A stretch of 64,000 nucleotides of DNA, from NCBI RefSeq assembly GCF_900114035.1, contig NZ_FORP01000001.1, positions 744,001-808,000 of the forward strand, read 5' to 3'. A program made the translations under genes and the position numbers. How positions within the stretch are numbered: position 1 is the stretch's first letter; the number at the start of each line of letters is the position of its first letter. The DNA comes from Amycolatopsis sacchari (GTDB taxonomy: Bacteria; Actinomycetota; Actinomycetes; Mycobacteriales; Pseudonocardiaceae). Positions 25,780-35,043 of the stretch are shown piece by piece. The notes beneath the pieces were generated by a model. It searched no databases. It had not been told where the DNA came from and saw only the letters and a program-made list of their open reading frames with translations.

Positions 25780-27669
25780 ATGTCGCGAACCGCCCAGTCC
25801 GGGCCGCCGCCGGATCCCGTGCCGAAACCGGAGCCGCCCAAGCCCCCGGTGTGGCGGACGTGGCTGGTCTCGCTCGGTCTGCTGGCCGTGATGTTCCTGC
25901 TGTTCCTGCCCAGCATCCTGACCAGTTCGGCGGGTACCACGCCCTCGCTGTCCTACACCGAGCTGGTGACCAAAGTGGACTCCGGGCAGGTCAAGGCGGT
26001 CGAGATCGACGATCACGGTTCGGTCGGCGGCACCTACTCCGACGACTCGAAGTTCACCAGTCAGCTCCCCACCGCGCTCGGCGACACGCAGCTGGAGCAG
26101 AAGCTGCAGGCGCACGGAGTTCAGGTCACGGGCAAGGTCTCCTCGTCGGGCTCCGCCTGGCTGGCCGTCCTCATCGGACTCGTACCGGTGGTGCTGCTCA
26201 TCGCGTTCATCGCCTGGGCCGGGCGCAACGCGCAACGCTCACTGGCCGGGGGCCTTGGCGGGTTCGGCCGGTCCAAGGCGAAGATCATCGAAGCGGAGCG
26301 GCCCACGACCCGGTTCGCCGACGTCGCCGGATACGAAGGTGTGAAGCAGGAAGTCAGCGAGGTCGTCGACTTCCTGCGCAACCCCGAGCGCTACGCCGCC
26401 GCCGGTGCGAAGGGCCCCCGCGGGGTGATCATGGTCGGGCCGCCGGGCACCGGCAAGACACTGCTCGCCCGCGCGGTGGCGGGCGAGGCCAGCGTGCCGT
26501 TCCTGTCGGTCACCGGCTCGGCCTTCGTGGAGATGTTCGTCGGCGTCGGCGCGTCCCGCGTACGGGACCTGTTCACCGAGGCCCGCGACCGCGCGCCGTC
26601 GATCATCTTCATCGACGAGATCGACGCGGTCGGCAGCCGCCGCGGGATCGGCGGTGTGGGCGGGCACGACGAACGCGAACAGACCCTCAACCAGCTGCTG
26701 GCCGAGATGGACGGTTTCGACCAGAGCAGCGGCATCGTGGTACTGGCGGCCACGAACCGTCCCGAGACACTGGACGCGGCGCTGCTGCGGCCGGGCCGGT
26801 TCGACCGGCAGGTCACCGTGCCCCTGCCGAACCAGGCCGAGCGCGCCGCGATCCTCGCGGTGCACGTGGCGGACAAGCACCTCGCCCCCGACGTGGACCT
26901 GCAGCTGATCGCCCGTGGCACACCCGGTTTCTCCGGGGCGGACCTGGCGAACCTCGTCAACGAGGGCGCGATCAACGCCGTCCGGGACAACCGCACCCTC
27001 ATCACCCGCGACGACCTCGGCGCCGCCCGCGACCGGGTCCTGCTCGGGCGCCGCGAGACCTCCAACGCCCTGCTGCCCGAGGAACGCCACTCCGTCGCCG
27101 TGCACGAATCGGGGCACGCGCTCGTCGCGGCGTTGTGCGAGCACGCCGATCCGGTCGAGAAGGTGACGATCCTGCCCGCCGGCATGGCGCTCGGCGCGAC
27201 CGAGCAGCTGCCCGAAGCCGAACGGCACCTCTACAACGAGGCCTACCTGAAGGACCTGCTCGCGGTGCGGCTCGGTGGCCGCGCGGCCGAGCTGGTCGCG
27301 TTCGGCCAGGGCTCCACCGGTGCCGCGAACGACCTGTCGGGCGCGACCGACCTCGCCACGAAGATGGTGACCGAGTTCGGCCTGTCCCCCGCGCTGGGGC
27401 CGATCGGCTACCCGGCGACCGAGGCGGCCTACCTGCCCGGTGCGCCGGGAGCGGCAGGGCACCGGTACTCGGAGGAGACACAGCGCGTCATCGACGAGGA
27501 GGTCGCGCGCCTGCTGCGGGAGGCGGAGAAGCGAGCGGTCGCGCTGCTCACCGCGCACCGCCCGGCGCTCGACAACCTCGCCGCCGAGCTGATGACCCAC
27601 GAAACCGTGGACGGCGGGGCGGTCCTCGAGGCCTTGGCGCGGGAAGGCGCACTGGCACCGACGAGGTGA
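25780..27669 (+). CDS. ftsH: FtsH-type membrane AAA protease
   Basis: 629 residues. Two membrane helices (about 27-45 and 125-148) flank the extracytoplasmic FtsH_ext region. The AAA module has Walker A GPPGTGKT (220-227), Walker [16 protein letters not shown], and the second region of homology [21 protein letters not shown]. The zinc-protease motif is HESGH (442-446). It degrades membrane and regulatory proteins using ATP. It is shorter than the usual actinobacterial housekeeping FtsH (750-800) because it lacks the long C-terminal tail. AAAGGAAGGCCC precedes the ATG. Its position in the island, with upstream DevR-type boxes, suggests a dormancy-specific copy. Confidence 0.92.
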   Translation: MSRTAQSGPPPDPVPKPEPPKPPVWRTWLVSLGLLAVMFLLFLPSILTSSAGTTPSLSYTELVTKVDSGQVKAVEIDDHGSVGGTYSDDSKFTSQLPTALGDTQLEQKLQAHGVQVTGKVSSSGSAWLAVLIGLVPVVLLIAFIAWAGRNAQRSLAGGLGGFGRSKAKIIEAERPTTRFADVAGYEGVKQEVSEVVDFLRNPERYAAAGAKGPRGVIMVGPPGTGKTLLARAVAGEASVPFLSVTGSAFVEMFVGVGASRVRDLFTEARDRAPSIIFIDEIDAVGSRRGIGGVGGHDEREQTLNQLLAEMDGFDQSSGIVVLAATNRPETLDAALLRPGRFDRQVTVPLPNQAERAAILAVHVADKHLAPDVDLQLIARGTPGFSGADLANLVNEGAINAVRDNRTLITRDDLGAARDRVLLGRRETSNALLPEERHSVAVHESGHALVAALCEHADPVEKVTILPAGMALGATEQLPEAERHLYNEAYLKDLLAVRLGGRAAELVAFGQGSTGAANDLSGATDLATKMVTEFGLSPALGPIGYPATEAAYLPGAPGAAGHRYSEETQRVIDEEVARLLREAEKRAVALLTAHRPALDNLAAELMTHETVDGGAVLEALAREGALAPTR

Positions 27670-27745
27670 AGCCGGACACGTGGTCCTTTCTGTCGGTGGG
27701 TGGGGCTAGCGTCGGGCTGTCACTGCCGATCAACCTGGAGCAGAC

Positions 27746-28091
27746 ATGTTCGAACGCGACGCGGACTACCCGAAGGCTGTCGCCAGCTACGACGACGAAG
27801 GGGTGGACGCCGCGATCGACTGGTGCTGCGAGCACCTGCGGGACGGCGACGCGCTCACCGTGTGGACCTACCTCAAGTCCAACCTGCGGAACTGCACGCC
27901 GCTGCAGCAGTTCGTCGCCCGGTACTCCGACGTCGTGCACGTGACCGGCAGGGGCGGCGGGTCCGTCCGGGGCACTGGTCCGGTGCTGATGGCGTGGCCG
28001 GACATGGACGACATCGGGCAGCTGACGCAGCACAGCGGCCATCGCATCCGCGCGCTCTGCGTCCTGGCTCAGGATCACGAAGCGATCAGAG
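27746..28091 (+). pseudogene. N-terminal part of a probably broken conserved gene
   Basis: ATG 27746 (GGAG five bases upstream) opens a convincing protein for about 110 residues: MFERDADYPKAVASYDDEGV, DALTVWTYLKSNLRNCTPLQ, VHVTGRGGGSVRGTGPVLMAWPDM, RIRALCVLA. The same frame then becomes arginine-rich nonsense running through the next gene and into the antisense ATPase to 28480. From 28092 another frame carries what looks like the C-terminal part of the same family. I read this as one gene with an internal deletion and frameshift near 28070-28092. This is inferred from coding texture and memory of the family, not from an alignment. Confidence 0.5.
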
Positions 28092-28373
28092 ATGAAGAGC
28101 CTCACCAAGACGATCAACCACAGCAACACCATTTCCGCGGGTTTCGAGAAGGACATGGTCGTCGGCACCCTGCTCGCACTGCACGACGCCGGCGTTCCGA
28201 TGGACGGCGAGGCGATGCAGGGCCGGGCGCTCGCCAACGGCTGGTCGGGCAAGAACCCGCAACGGCTCGCGCAGTACGTGCGCGACATCAACGCCGGGAA
28301 GCGCCCACGTTCTCGCCGCGTGTTGCGTACGGACTACGTCGAGTCGCTCCGGGAACGTGCCGGGAAGCGGTGA
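28092..28373 (+). CDS. C-terminal part of the broken conserved gene, or a small hypothetical
   Basis: 93 residues starting MKSLTKTINHSNTISAGFEKD, with LLALHDAGVPMDGEAMQGRALANGW and a basic end (YVRDINAGKRPRSRRVLRTDY). Composition is normal for a soluble protein. No ribosome site precedes the ATG, so independent translation is doubtful, and it fits better as the detached second half of the gene starting at 27746. It ends four bases before the convergent ATPase-hemerythrin gene. Confidence 0.45.
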   Translation: MKSLTKTINHSNTISAGFEKDMVVGTLLALHDAGVPMDGEAMQGRALANGWSGKNPQRLAQYVRDINAGKRPRSRRVLRTDYVESLRERAGKR

Positions 28374-28377
28374 CCCC

Positions 28378-30627
28378 TCACTCCCGCGCGAGCGTGAAGT
28401 ACGCCTCTTCCTCCTGGGCGAAGTGCAGGGTCAGCACGGCATCCAGGCCGTACAGGGTGGCCCGCAGATCGTCGACCTGATCCGGCTGGATCGGCCCCGC
28501 CGCCAGGTGCCTGCCGAGCCTGCGCACCAGCCGCTCGATTTCGGCGTGGGAGCGGCTCATCGTGACGGTGCCCTCCGGGCCGCCGAGTACCGGGGTCAGT
28601 GCCGGGTACAGCTCCGACTCCTCCGCGCGCTCGTGCGGCAGCAGCTCCGCCACCAGCATCCGGTGCGCCTCCCGCACCGCCGCGTCCGCCGCCGGGCCCG
28701 CGCCTTCGGCCAGCGCGTCGGCGGCCTGGCGGACCGCGGCGCGGACCGGCACAAGTCCTGCGTGCTCACCGGAGAACCGGTGCAGCAGCTCGTCCGGGCC
28801 GGTGCGCGGACGGCGGCGGTGCAGGGCCCGCAGTGCGTTGAGGATGACCGCCACGTCGATGGCCTCCTGCACGACCGCGCCGGCGACCGGCACGAGCCAG
28901 CCGAAGGCCGCGGCCGCCATGGCCAGCAGCGACAGCACGGTCCCGGCTCCCGCGCTCTGCACGGCCAGCCGTCGCGTGCGGCGAGCGATCTCGATGACGT
29001 CCGCGAGCCGGTCGATGCGGTCGTCGAGGATCACCGCGTCGGCGGCCTGCGCGGCCGCGGTCGATCCTCGCGACCCCAGTGCGATGCCGACGTCCGCTGC
29101 CGCGAGCGCGGGTGCGTCGTTGACACCGTCGCCCACCATGACCGTGACGTCGCGCTCGTGTTCGGCCCGGACCCGCTCGATCTTCTGCGCGGGCGTGGCA
29201 TCGGCCTGGACCTCGTCGACCCCGATGAGCCCAGCCACCTCCCCCGCGTTGTCCACCCGGTCGCCGGTCAGCAGCACGACGTGCGCGAGCCCGGCCGCGC
29301 GCAGCCGCCGCAGCGTCCGGGCGGCGTCGCGGCGAACCTGGTCCCGCACGAGCAACGCCGCCGTTGGCACCCCGTCTCGTGTGACCCACACCAGCGACGC
29401 CAGATCGAGACTTCCCCGCCGCATCGCGTTGCGCGCCCACGGGGGCAGGTCGGCGGCGGAACCCAGCTTTCCCACGTGGACGAGGTGCCCGCCGACCGTC
29501 CCGTGCGCGCCGCGCCCGGGTTCCTCGGTCACCGATTCCGCTTGCGCCGCGACGACGTTGGCCCGCCGGGCCGCTCGCGTGACCGCGGTGGCCAGTACGT
29601 GCGGGGAGTACCGCTCGACCCCGGCGGCTTCGGCCAGCACCTGTCCCGCGGTGACCCCCGGCGCGCACACGACCGCGAGGACCTCCGGCCGTCCCTCGGT
29701 GACCGTGCCGGTCTTGTCCATCGCCAACCGCCGCGCCTGCCCCAGCAGCTCCAGCGCCGCGCCGTCCTTGAGCACCACACCGGCCCGCGAGGCCAGCGAC
29801 ATCCCGCTGGTGACCGCAACCGGCACGGCCAGCAGCAGCGGGCACGGCGTGGCCGTCACGAGGACGGCCACGGCACGCCCGGGGTCCCCGGTGAGGGCCC
29901 ACGCGGCCGCGGCGATCAGCACCGACAGCGGCAGGAACCACATCGCGATCCGGTCGGCCAGGCGCGCGACCGGTGCCGTTCCGGCGGCGGCCTGCTCGGC
30001 GAGCCGGACCACGCCCGCGTAGGTACTGGCCTCCGCCGTGGCGGTGACGCGCAGGTCCACGGCCGCTCCGGCGTTCACCACGCCGCTGCGCACCGGGTCC
30101 CCGCTGCGCCGCGCGACGGCGGCCGCCTCCCCGGTGAGCGCCGACTCGTCGAAGGCGCTGTCACCGAGCAGCGTCGCGTCGACGGGCACGACCTCGCCGG
30201 GCAGCACCACCACGCGGTCGCCGACGGCTATCCGCCCCACCGGCACGGTTTCCAGCTCATGGCCGCGACGGCGGTGCGCCTGGCTCGGCGCCCGCTCCAG
30301 CAGCGCCGACAGGTCACGCCCCGCCCGCCGCTGCGCTGCGGACTCCAGCAGGCGGCCGGTGGCCACCATGGCCGCGATGATCGCGCCCGCCAGGAACTCG
30401 CCGACCGCGAGCGTGCCCGCCAGCGCCAGCACCGCCAGCAGGTCGGCGCCCCACCGGTGCGCCCGCAGATCGGCGGCCACCCACCACACAGCCGGAACGA
30501 GGGCGAGCGCGTCAGCCACCGCCCACAGCACGTCCGCGGGCACCGGGCCGGCCAGGCGCGCGAAGCCGCCCGCCGCCAGCAACGAGGCCACCGCGATGAG
30601 CAGCCGGGCTTCCCACGAGAGTTTCAC
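28378..30627 (-). CDS. P1B-type metal ATPase fused to a hemerythrin-like domain
   Basis: 749 residues. The ATPase part has an actuator loop SAFDESALTGEA, a membrane metal site ATPCPLLLAVPVAVTSGMSL, phosphorylation motif AMDKTGTVTEG and hinge [23 protein letters not shown]. The TPC motif in place of CPC places it in the divergent heavy-metal group; the metal is not predictable here. From about residue 612 a hemerythrin/HHE-like helical domain follows: FSGEHAGLVPVR, LLPHERAEESELYPAL, SRSHAEIERLVRRL, VLTLHFAQEEEAYF, with the expected iron-ligand His and Glu residues. This suggests pump control by O2, NO or iron. GTG at 30627 overlaps the stop of the upstream membrane gene. Confidence 0.88.
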   Translation of the reverse strand: MKLSWEARLLIAVASLLAAGGFARLAGPVPADVLWAVADALALVPAVWWVAADLRAHRWGADLLAVLALAGTLAVGEFLAGAIIAAMVATGRLLESAAQRRAGRDLSALLERAPSQAHRRRGHELETVPVGRIAVGDRVVVLPGEVVPVDATLLGDSAFDESALTGEAAAVARRSGDPVRSGVVNAGAAVDLRVTATAEASTYAGVVRLAEQAAAGTAPVARLADRIAMWFLPLSVLIAAAAWALTGDPGRAVAVLVTATPCPLLLAVPVAVTSGMSLASRAGVVLKDGAALELLGQARRLAMDKTGTVTEGRPEVLAVVCAPGVTAGQVLAEAAGVERYSPHVLATAVTRAARRANVVAAQAESVTEEPGRGAHGTVGGHLVHVGKLGSAADLPPWARNAMRRGSLDLASLVWVTRDGVPTAALLVRDQVRRDAARTLRRLRAAGLAHVVLLTGDRVDNAGEVAGLIGVDEVQADATPAQKIERVRAEHERDVTVMVGDGVNDAPALAAADVGIALGSRGSTAAAQAADAVILDDRIDRLADVIEIARRTRRLAVQSAGAGTVLSLLAMAAAAFGWLVPVAGAVVQEAIDVAVILNALRALHRRRPRTGPDELLHRFSGEHAGLVPVRAAVRQAADALAEGAGPAADAAVREAHRMLVAELLPHERAEESELYPALTPVLGGPEGTVTMSRSHAEIERLVRRLGRHLAAGPIQPDQVDDLRATLYGLDAVLTLHFAQEEEAYFTLARE

Positions 30628-31025
30628 CTGCGGACTCCCCGGAGTCCCTGCAGCCCGGTGTGCAGGACCGCGACCCCGGCGAACGCGAACACCGGCTGCA
30701 GCCAGCTGTAGGTACGCACGAACCCCACCTCGACGGCGATCCACGCGATCAACAGTGCGCCCGCGACCACCGCCGCGGCACTGGTCCGGGCGTCACCGCG
30801 GAGACCGAGGGTGGTGACGACGGTCATCGGCACGCCGACGACCACCGCCAGCGCCACCCCGGCGAAGACCGGGCTCTCGAAGGGCAACCGCGCCTCGACC
30901 CCGGGCCCGAGCACTCCGGTCGCCACCGCGACCGCGCCGGCGTAGGCGAGGATCGCGATCAGGCCGGTGAACGAGGCGAGCCAGGCGTGCCGCCGGGTGT
31001 CGCTGTGCCAGTCGAGTCTGCTCAT
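30624..31025 (-). CDS. Small four-helix membrane protein
   Basis: 133 residues with four hydrophobic segments (about 16-40, 50-70, 80-98 and 105-125) and short loops. It starts MSRLDWHSDTRRHAWLASFT. Its stop overlaps the start of the ATPase-hemerythrin gene (GTGA), so the two are probably translationally coupled and may act together. Family not recognised. A DevR-type box lies about 55 bases upstream of the ATG. Confidence 0.8.
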   Translation of the reverse strand: MSRLDWHSDTRRHAWLASFTGLIAILAYAGAVAVATGVLGPGVEARLPFESPVFAGVALAVVVGVPMTVVTTLGLRGDARTSAAAVVAGALLIAWIAVEVGFVRTYSWLQPVFAFAGVAVLHTGLQGLRGVRR

Positions 31026-31079
31026 GCCCCCACTGTCGAAGCACCCGCGAGCCCGGCACAGGGGAGCACGTCCCCGCGT

Positions 31080-31100
31080 GGAGCGACCTTGTGCCCTTCG
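31080..31100. promoter_or_regulatory. DevR-type box upstream of ATPase-hemerythrin operon and PLDc_N-like gene
   Basis: GGAGCGACCTTGTGCCCTTCG, a GCGACCTTNTGCCCT form of the DosR word, lies between divergent starts at 31025 and 31132. Confidence 0.55.
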
Positions 31101-31131
31101 CCGGCGCAACGGCGGGTGGCAGTCTCGCCGC

Positions 31132-31359
31132 ATGACTCACCGCAAGCTCAGCGCCCCGCAGGTCTCCGCGCTGGCCGGGGCCGCGCTCGTGCAGTTCGGA
31201 CTCGCCGGGTTCGCCTGGTGGGACCTGTCCCGGCGGCCCGCGGCCGCGGTGCGCGGCTCGAAGACGGTGTGGGCGTTCGCGATCGCCGTGAACTTCGCGG
31301 GACCGCTGGCCTACCTGCGGTTCGGCCGCCGCCGCGTCCCCGGCGTTCCGGCGGTGTAG
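31132..31359 (+). CDS. Small PLDc_N-like membrane protein
   Basis: 75 residues. Two membrane helices with the connecting motif WWDLSRRPAAAVRGSKTVWAFAIAVNFAGPLAY, which resembles the phospholipase D nuclease N-terminal (PLDc_N) two-helix domain; no catalytic domain follows. ATG at 31132. Its 3' end overlaps the convergent P-type ATPase gene by 49 bases. Role unknown. Confidence 0.75.
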   Translation: MTHRKLSAPQVSALAGAALVQFGLAGFAWWDLSRRPAAAVRGSKTVWAFAIAVNFAGPLAYLRFGRRRVPGVPAV

Positions 31360-33980
31360 CGCCTCAGCCGGATCCACAGCAGCTTGTCCGCCTCGACAAC
31401 CGCGAACGCGAGCACGGCGGCCGCGAGGATCCGCAGCCATGCGCCGGCCCCGATCGGCGCCGTGTGGAAGATCGTGTTCATGGCGGGCAGGTAGGTGAAC
31501 AGCACCTGCAGCCCCACGGTGATGCCGATGCCCACGGCGAGCATCCGGTTCCCGCGCGGCCAGGCCCGCACCACCGGGTGCTCCAGCGACCGGCAGCTGA
31601 ACAGGTAGCCGATCTGCACGGCCACGAACAGGTTGATCGCCACCGTGCGCGCCTGCGCCACGGACGCGCCGCCGCCGAGCTCCCACCGGTACGCGGCGAA
31701 GGCGGCCACCACCAGCAGGAGCGAGATCAGGCCCACGCGGCGGAACAGGGCCGGCGTGAACAGCGGCCGGTCCGGCGGGCGGGGCGGGCGCGTCATGAGG
31801 CCCGGTTCCTTCGGCTCGAAGGCGAGGGTCAGCCCGAGGAACACCGCGGTGGTCATGTTGATCCACAGGATCTGCACCGGCACGATCGGCAGCGTCGCGC
31901 CCAGCAGGACCGCCGCCAGGATCACCATGCCCTCGCCGATGTTGGTGGGCAGCGTCCACGCCAGGAACTTGCGCAGGTTGTCGAACACCCCGCGCCCCTC
32001 CTCGACCGCGGACTCGATGGCGGCGAAGTCGTCGTCGGTCAGCACCATGTCCGCGGCGTCGCGGGCCGCGTCCGTGCCGCCGCGGCCCATCGCGACCCCG
32101 ATGTCCGCCCGGCGCAACGCGGGCGCGTCGTTGACCCCGTCGCCGGTCATCGCGACGATGTGACCCGCGCCCTGGAAAGCCTTGACCAGCCGGAGTTTCT
32201 GGCCCGGCGACACGCGTGCGAACACGGTCGTGCGCGCTGCCGCGGCGGGTAGTTCCCCGTCCGTCAGCTCGTCGAGCCCCGCACCGGTGAGCACCACCGG
32301 CTCGTCCGCCAGGCCCACCGCCCTGCCGATCGCGCGGGCGGTGCCCGCGTGGTCCCCGGTGATCATCTTGACCGCGATGCCCGCACTGTGACAGGCGGCG
32401 ATCGCGCCGGCCACCTCCGGCCGGGGCGGGTCCTGCATCGCCTGCAGGCCCAGGAAGGTCCAGCCGCCGCGGTCGACGAGCGCGGCGAGCGGCTCCTCAC
32501 CGGACCGGAACCGGGCGAACGCCAGCACCCGCAGGCCCCGCTCGGCGAACTCCCGCTGGAGCCGGTGGGCCGCTGCCGCGTCCAGCGGCCCGGTGGAGCC
32601 ATCGGCGCGCAGCTCCCGGTCGCACCGGGCGAGGATCTCTTCCACCGCGCCCTTCGCGTAGCCGACTCCGCCCGCGTGCGCTGTGGCCATCAGCCGCCGC
32701 TCCGGTTCGAACGGCACGAGGTCCACCCGCGGGTGCCGGGCCCTCAGCTCCGCCGGGTCCAGTCCGGCGCGCTCGGCGGCCGGCACGAGGGCCGTCTCGG
32801 TCGGATCGCCCTGGGCGCTCCAGAGACCGTCCACGCGGGACAGTGCCGCCTCGTTGCACACGACCCCGGCCGTCAGGCACTCCCGGACCGCCGGGTCGTC
32901 CGGCAGGTTCCCCGCGTCCACGGTGCGGCCTCCAGCGGCCACCGCGGTCACCGTCATGCGGTTCAGCGTGAGAGTGCCGGTCTTGTCGGTGCAGATCACC
33001 GTGGTACCGCCCAGGGTCTCCACCGCGGGCAGGTTGCGCACCACCGAGCGGCGCCTCGACATCCGCACCACGCCGATCGCGAGCACGATCGACACCGCCG
33101 CCGGCAGCCCCTCGGGAATCGCCCCGACCGCGAGCGCGACCGCGGCGGTGAACATCTCCGCGACGCCCGTGCCGCGCACGAGCCCCACGGCGAACGTGAG
33201 CACCGCGATCACCACAATGCCGACACTCAGCTGTTTCGAGAAGCCCGCGAGCTTGCGCGTCAACGGCGTGGCCACCGGGCCGGCGGTGGCCACCATCCGC
33301 TGGACGGCCCCGAGCTGGGTGGCCGCGCCGGTGGCGGTGACCAGCGCACGCGCGGATCCCCGCGTCACCATGGTCCCCGAGTGGGCCGTGTTCACCCGGT
33401 CCGCGAGCGCGGTGGCCGGCGGCAGTTCCCCCGTCGTCTTCGCGACCGGCAGCGACTCGCCGGTCAGCGCCGACTCGTCCACCTCGAACAGATGCGCCTC
33501 GACGATCCGCACGTCCGCGGGAACCTGGTCCCCCGCAGCGAGTTCCAGCACGTCGCCGGGCACCAGGTCCTCGGCGGGCACCCGCGCGGCCAGCCCGTCG
33601 CGGACGACCGTGGCGTGGGTGCGCACCATCCGGGCGAGCGCGTCGAGCGCCCGCCGAGCGCGGGACTCCTGGACGTAGCCGATCACCGCGTTGAGCACGA
33701 CCACCCCGGCGATCACCGCCGCGTCCGGGTAGCCGCCGAAGACCGCCGTGACCACTCCCGCGACCAGCAGCACGTACACGAGCGGATCGCGGACCTGCGA
33801 CACCAGCCGCCACAGCACCCCGTGGCCGGGCGGGGGCTCCAGTGCGTTCGGGCCGTACCGGCCCGCACGATCCCGCACCTGGCTCGCGGTCAAGCCCCCG
33901 CTGGGGTCGGTGCCGAGGTGCTCGGCGCTCTCGCGGACGGTCAGCGCGTGGAAGCCCGCCGTGGCGTCGACTGTCTGCAT
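31311..33980 (-). CDS. P2-type cation-transporting ATPase, CtpF-like
   Basis: 889 residues. Cation ATPase N-terminal domain (LTVRESAEHLGTDPSGGLTA), actuator DESALTGESLPVAK, membrane motif AVGAIPEGLPAAVSIVLAIG, phosphorylation site [14 protein letters not shown] near 330, hinge [23 protein letters not shown], and a C-terminal six-helix block. PEGLP is typical of Ca2+/Mn2+-type P2 pumps. M. tuberculosis CtpF (Rv1997) is a DosR-regulon P2 ATPase of similar length, so this is the likely counterpart. No ribosome site is evident before ATG 33980; the transcript may be nearly leaderless. The 3' end overlaps the PLDc_N-like gene. Confidence 0.92.
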   Translation of the reverse strand: MQTVDATAGFHALTVRESAEHLGTDPSGGLTASQVRDRAGRYGPNALEPPPGHGVLWRLVSQVRDPLVYVLLVAGVVTAVFGGYPDAAVIAGVVVLNAVIGYVQESRARRALDALARMVRTHATVVRDGLAARVPAEDLVPGDVLELAAGDQVPADVRIVEAHLFEVDESALTGESLPVAKTTGELPPATALADRVNTAHSGTMVTRGSARALVTATGAATQLGAVQRMVATAGPVATPLTRKLAGFSKQLSVGIVVIAVLTFAVGLVRGTGVAEMFTAAVALAVGAIPEGLPAAVSIVLAIGVVRMSRRRSVVRNLPAVETLGGTTVICTDKTGTLTLNRMTVTAVAAGGRTVDAGNLPDDPAVRECLTAGVVCNEAALSRVDGLWSAQGDPTETALVPAAERAGLDPAELRARHPRVDLVPFEPERRLMATAHAGGVGYAKGAVEEILARCDRELRADGSTGPLDAAAAHRLQREFAERGLRVLAFARFRSGEEPLAALVDRGGWTFLGLQAMQDPPRPEVAGAIAACHSAGIAVKMITGDHAGTARAIGRAVGLADEPVVLTGAGLDELTDGELPAAAARTTVFARVSPGQKLRLVKAFQGAGHIVAMTGDGVNDAPALRRADIGVAMGRGGTDAARDAADMVLTDDDFAAIESAVEEGRGVFDNLRKFLAWTLPTNIGEGMVILAAVLLGATLPIVPVQILWINMTTAVFLGLTLAFEPKEPGLMTRPPRPPDRPLFTPALFRRVGLISLLLVVAAFAAYRWELGGGASVAQARTVAINLFVAVQIGYLFSCRSLEHPVVRAWPRGNRMLAVGIGITVGLQVLFTYLPAMNTIFHTAPIGAGAWLRILAAAVLAFAVVEADKLLWIRLRRYTAGTPGTRRRPNRR

Positions 33981-34035
33981 GCGGCAACGGTCCCGCGTCC
34001 CCGGCGATCACCACTGTGGCCGTTCTGCCCGGATC

Positions 34036-34054
34036 CCGGGGACCAACGACCTTT
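34036..34054. promoter_or_regulatory. DevR-type box shared by CtpF-like ATPase and GNAT genes
   Basis: CCGGGGACCAACGACCTTT lies 56 bases before the ATPase start and 34 before the GNAT start. It is nearly the same word as the box at 9011-9028. Confidence 0.7.
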
Positions 34055-34087
34055 CCCGCCACCGTCCGCGCACGCCACACTCGGGCG

Positions 34088-34624
34088 GTGCACGGAAATG
34101 AGCCTGAGCCGCCGACCGGGTTCCGGCGGTCGCTGCGCCTGCGCGACGGGCGCGAAGTCGTGATCGCGCCGTTGACGGCCGGCGACGCCGAGGAGCTCGG
34201 CGACGCGCTGCGGCACGCCGACTCCGAGACGCTGTACCGGCGCTTCTGCGGCACGCCGCCGAAGGTCACCCCCGAGCTGCTGCGGTACCTGACCGAGCTC
34301 GACTACGTCCGCCGCTTCGCGCTCGTCGCCCGCGACCCCGCCGGAAAGGGTGTGGCGGTCGCGCGTTACGAAGCCACCGGTGCGCCTGGTGTCGCCGAGG
34401 TCGCCGTCGTGGTCGCTCCCGGCTGGCGCGGCAACGGCTTGGCGAGCGCGCTCCTGCGGATGCTCGCCGAGGCGGCCCAGGCGCGGGGGTTCACCGGGTT
34501 CACCGCGCTGTACCTGGCCGACAACCGTCCGGTGGCCGAGCTGCTGGCGTCGGTGCACGGTGCGCGGGTGATCAGCGACGGCATCGCCGAGGCGACCGCC
34601 CGGCTCACTTCGCCTCCAGGCTGA
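34088..34624 (+). CDS. GNAT-family acetyltransferase
   Basis: 178 residues. LRLRDGREVVIAPLTAGDAEELG at the start, then YRRFCGTPPKVTPELLRYLTELDY, and the acetyl-CoA-binding loop APGWRGNGLASALLRMLAEAAQARG (R/Q-x-x-G-x-G/A). It resembles the acetyltransferase half of the protein at 39554 and protein-lysine acetyltransferases of the Pat type, which act on acyl-CoA synthetases; a protein target is therefore plausible but inferred. The GTG at 34088 has no ribosome site, which suggests a leaderless message. The 3' end overlaps the USP gene by 20 bases. Confidence 0.85.
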   Translation: MHGNEPEPPTGFRRSLRLRDGREVVIAPLTAGDAEELGDALRHADSETLYRRFCGTPPKVTPELLRYLTELDYVRRFALVARDPAGKGVAVARYEATGAPGVAEVAVVVAPGWRGNGLASALLRMLAEAAQARGFTGFTALYLADNRPVAELLASVHGARVISDGIAEATARLTSPPG

Positions 34625-35036
34625 CGGCGCCGTCGCGAGCGGTCCGGCCGGCACACCGCACCGGCAGGATGACCACCGGGCAGGACGCGAACCGCAGGCA
34701 CTGGGCGCTCACCGAGCCCAGCAGCGCGTGCAGCCCCAGGCCGTGCCCGTGGCTGCCGAGCACCAGCAGGTCCGCGTCCTCCGCGGCCGCGAGGAGCACC
34801 TGAGCGGGATCGCCCACGACCGCCCGCGTACCCACGGTCACGGCCGGCGGCCGCGTCTGTCCCACCAGTTCGTCCAGCGCCAGGCGGCTGCCGCCGACCG
34901 CGGGCGGAGACGCACAGGCGGTCACGGCCACCACCTCCGTGCCGGTGGCGGCCGCGTAGCGCATCGCCCACCGCAACGCGGCGGTGGCCGAAGCCGATCC
35001 GTCCACACCGACGATGAGAAAGCGCTTACCGCTCAT
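34605..35036 (-). CDS. Single-domain universal stress protein
   Basis: 143 residues. FLIVGVDGSASATAALRWAM at the N-terminus and the nucleotide signature GSHGHGLGLHALLGSVSAQC near 93-112. It lies seven bases downstream of the PEP synthase stop in the same direction, so it is probably co-transcribed with it. It resembles the short USP at 6200. Confidence 0.92.
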   Translation of the reverse strand: MSGKRFLIVGVDGSASATAALRWAMRYAAATGTEVVAVTACASPPAVGGSRLALDELVGQTRPPAVTVGTRAVVGDPAQVLLAAAEDADLLVLGSHGHGLGLHALLGSVSAQCLRFASCPVVILPVRCAGRTARDGAVSLEAK

Positions 35037-35043
35037 GGCGTAC

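Noticed and set aside
27680-27705. GGACACGTGGTCCTTTCTG upstream of the broken gene as DevR box
   Set aside because: CACGTG palindrome but poor match to the GGGACTT core; not listed as an operator.
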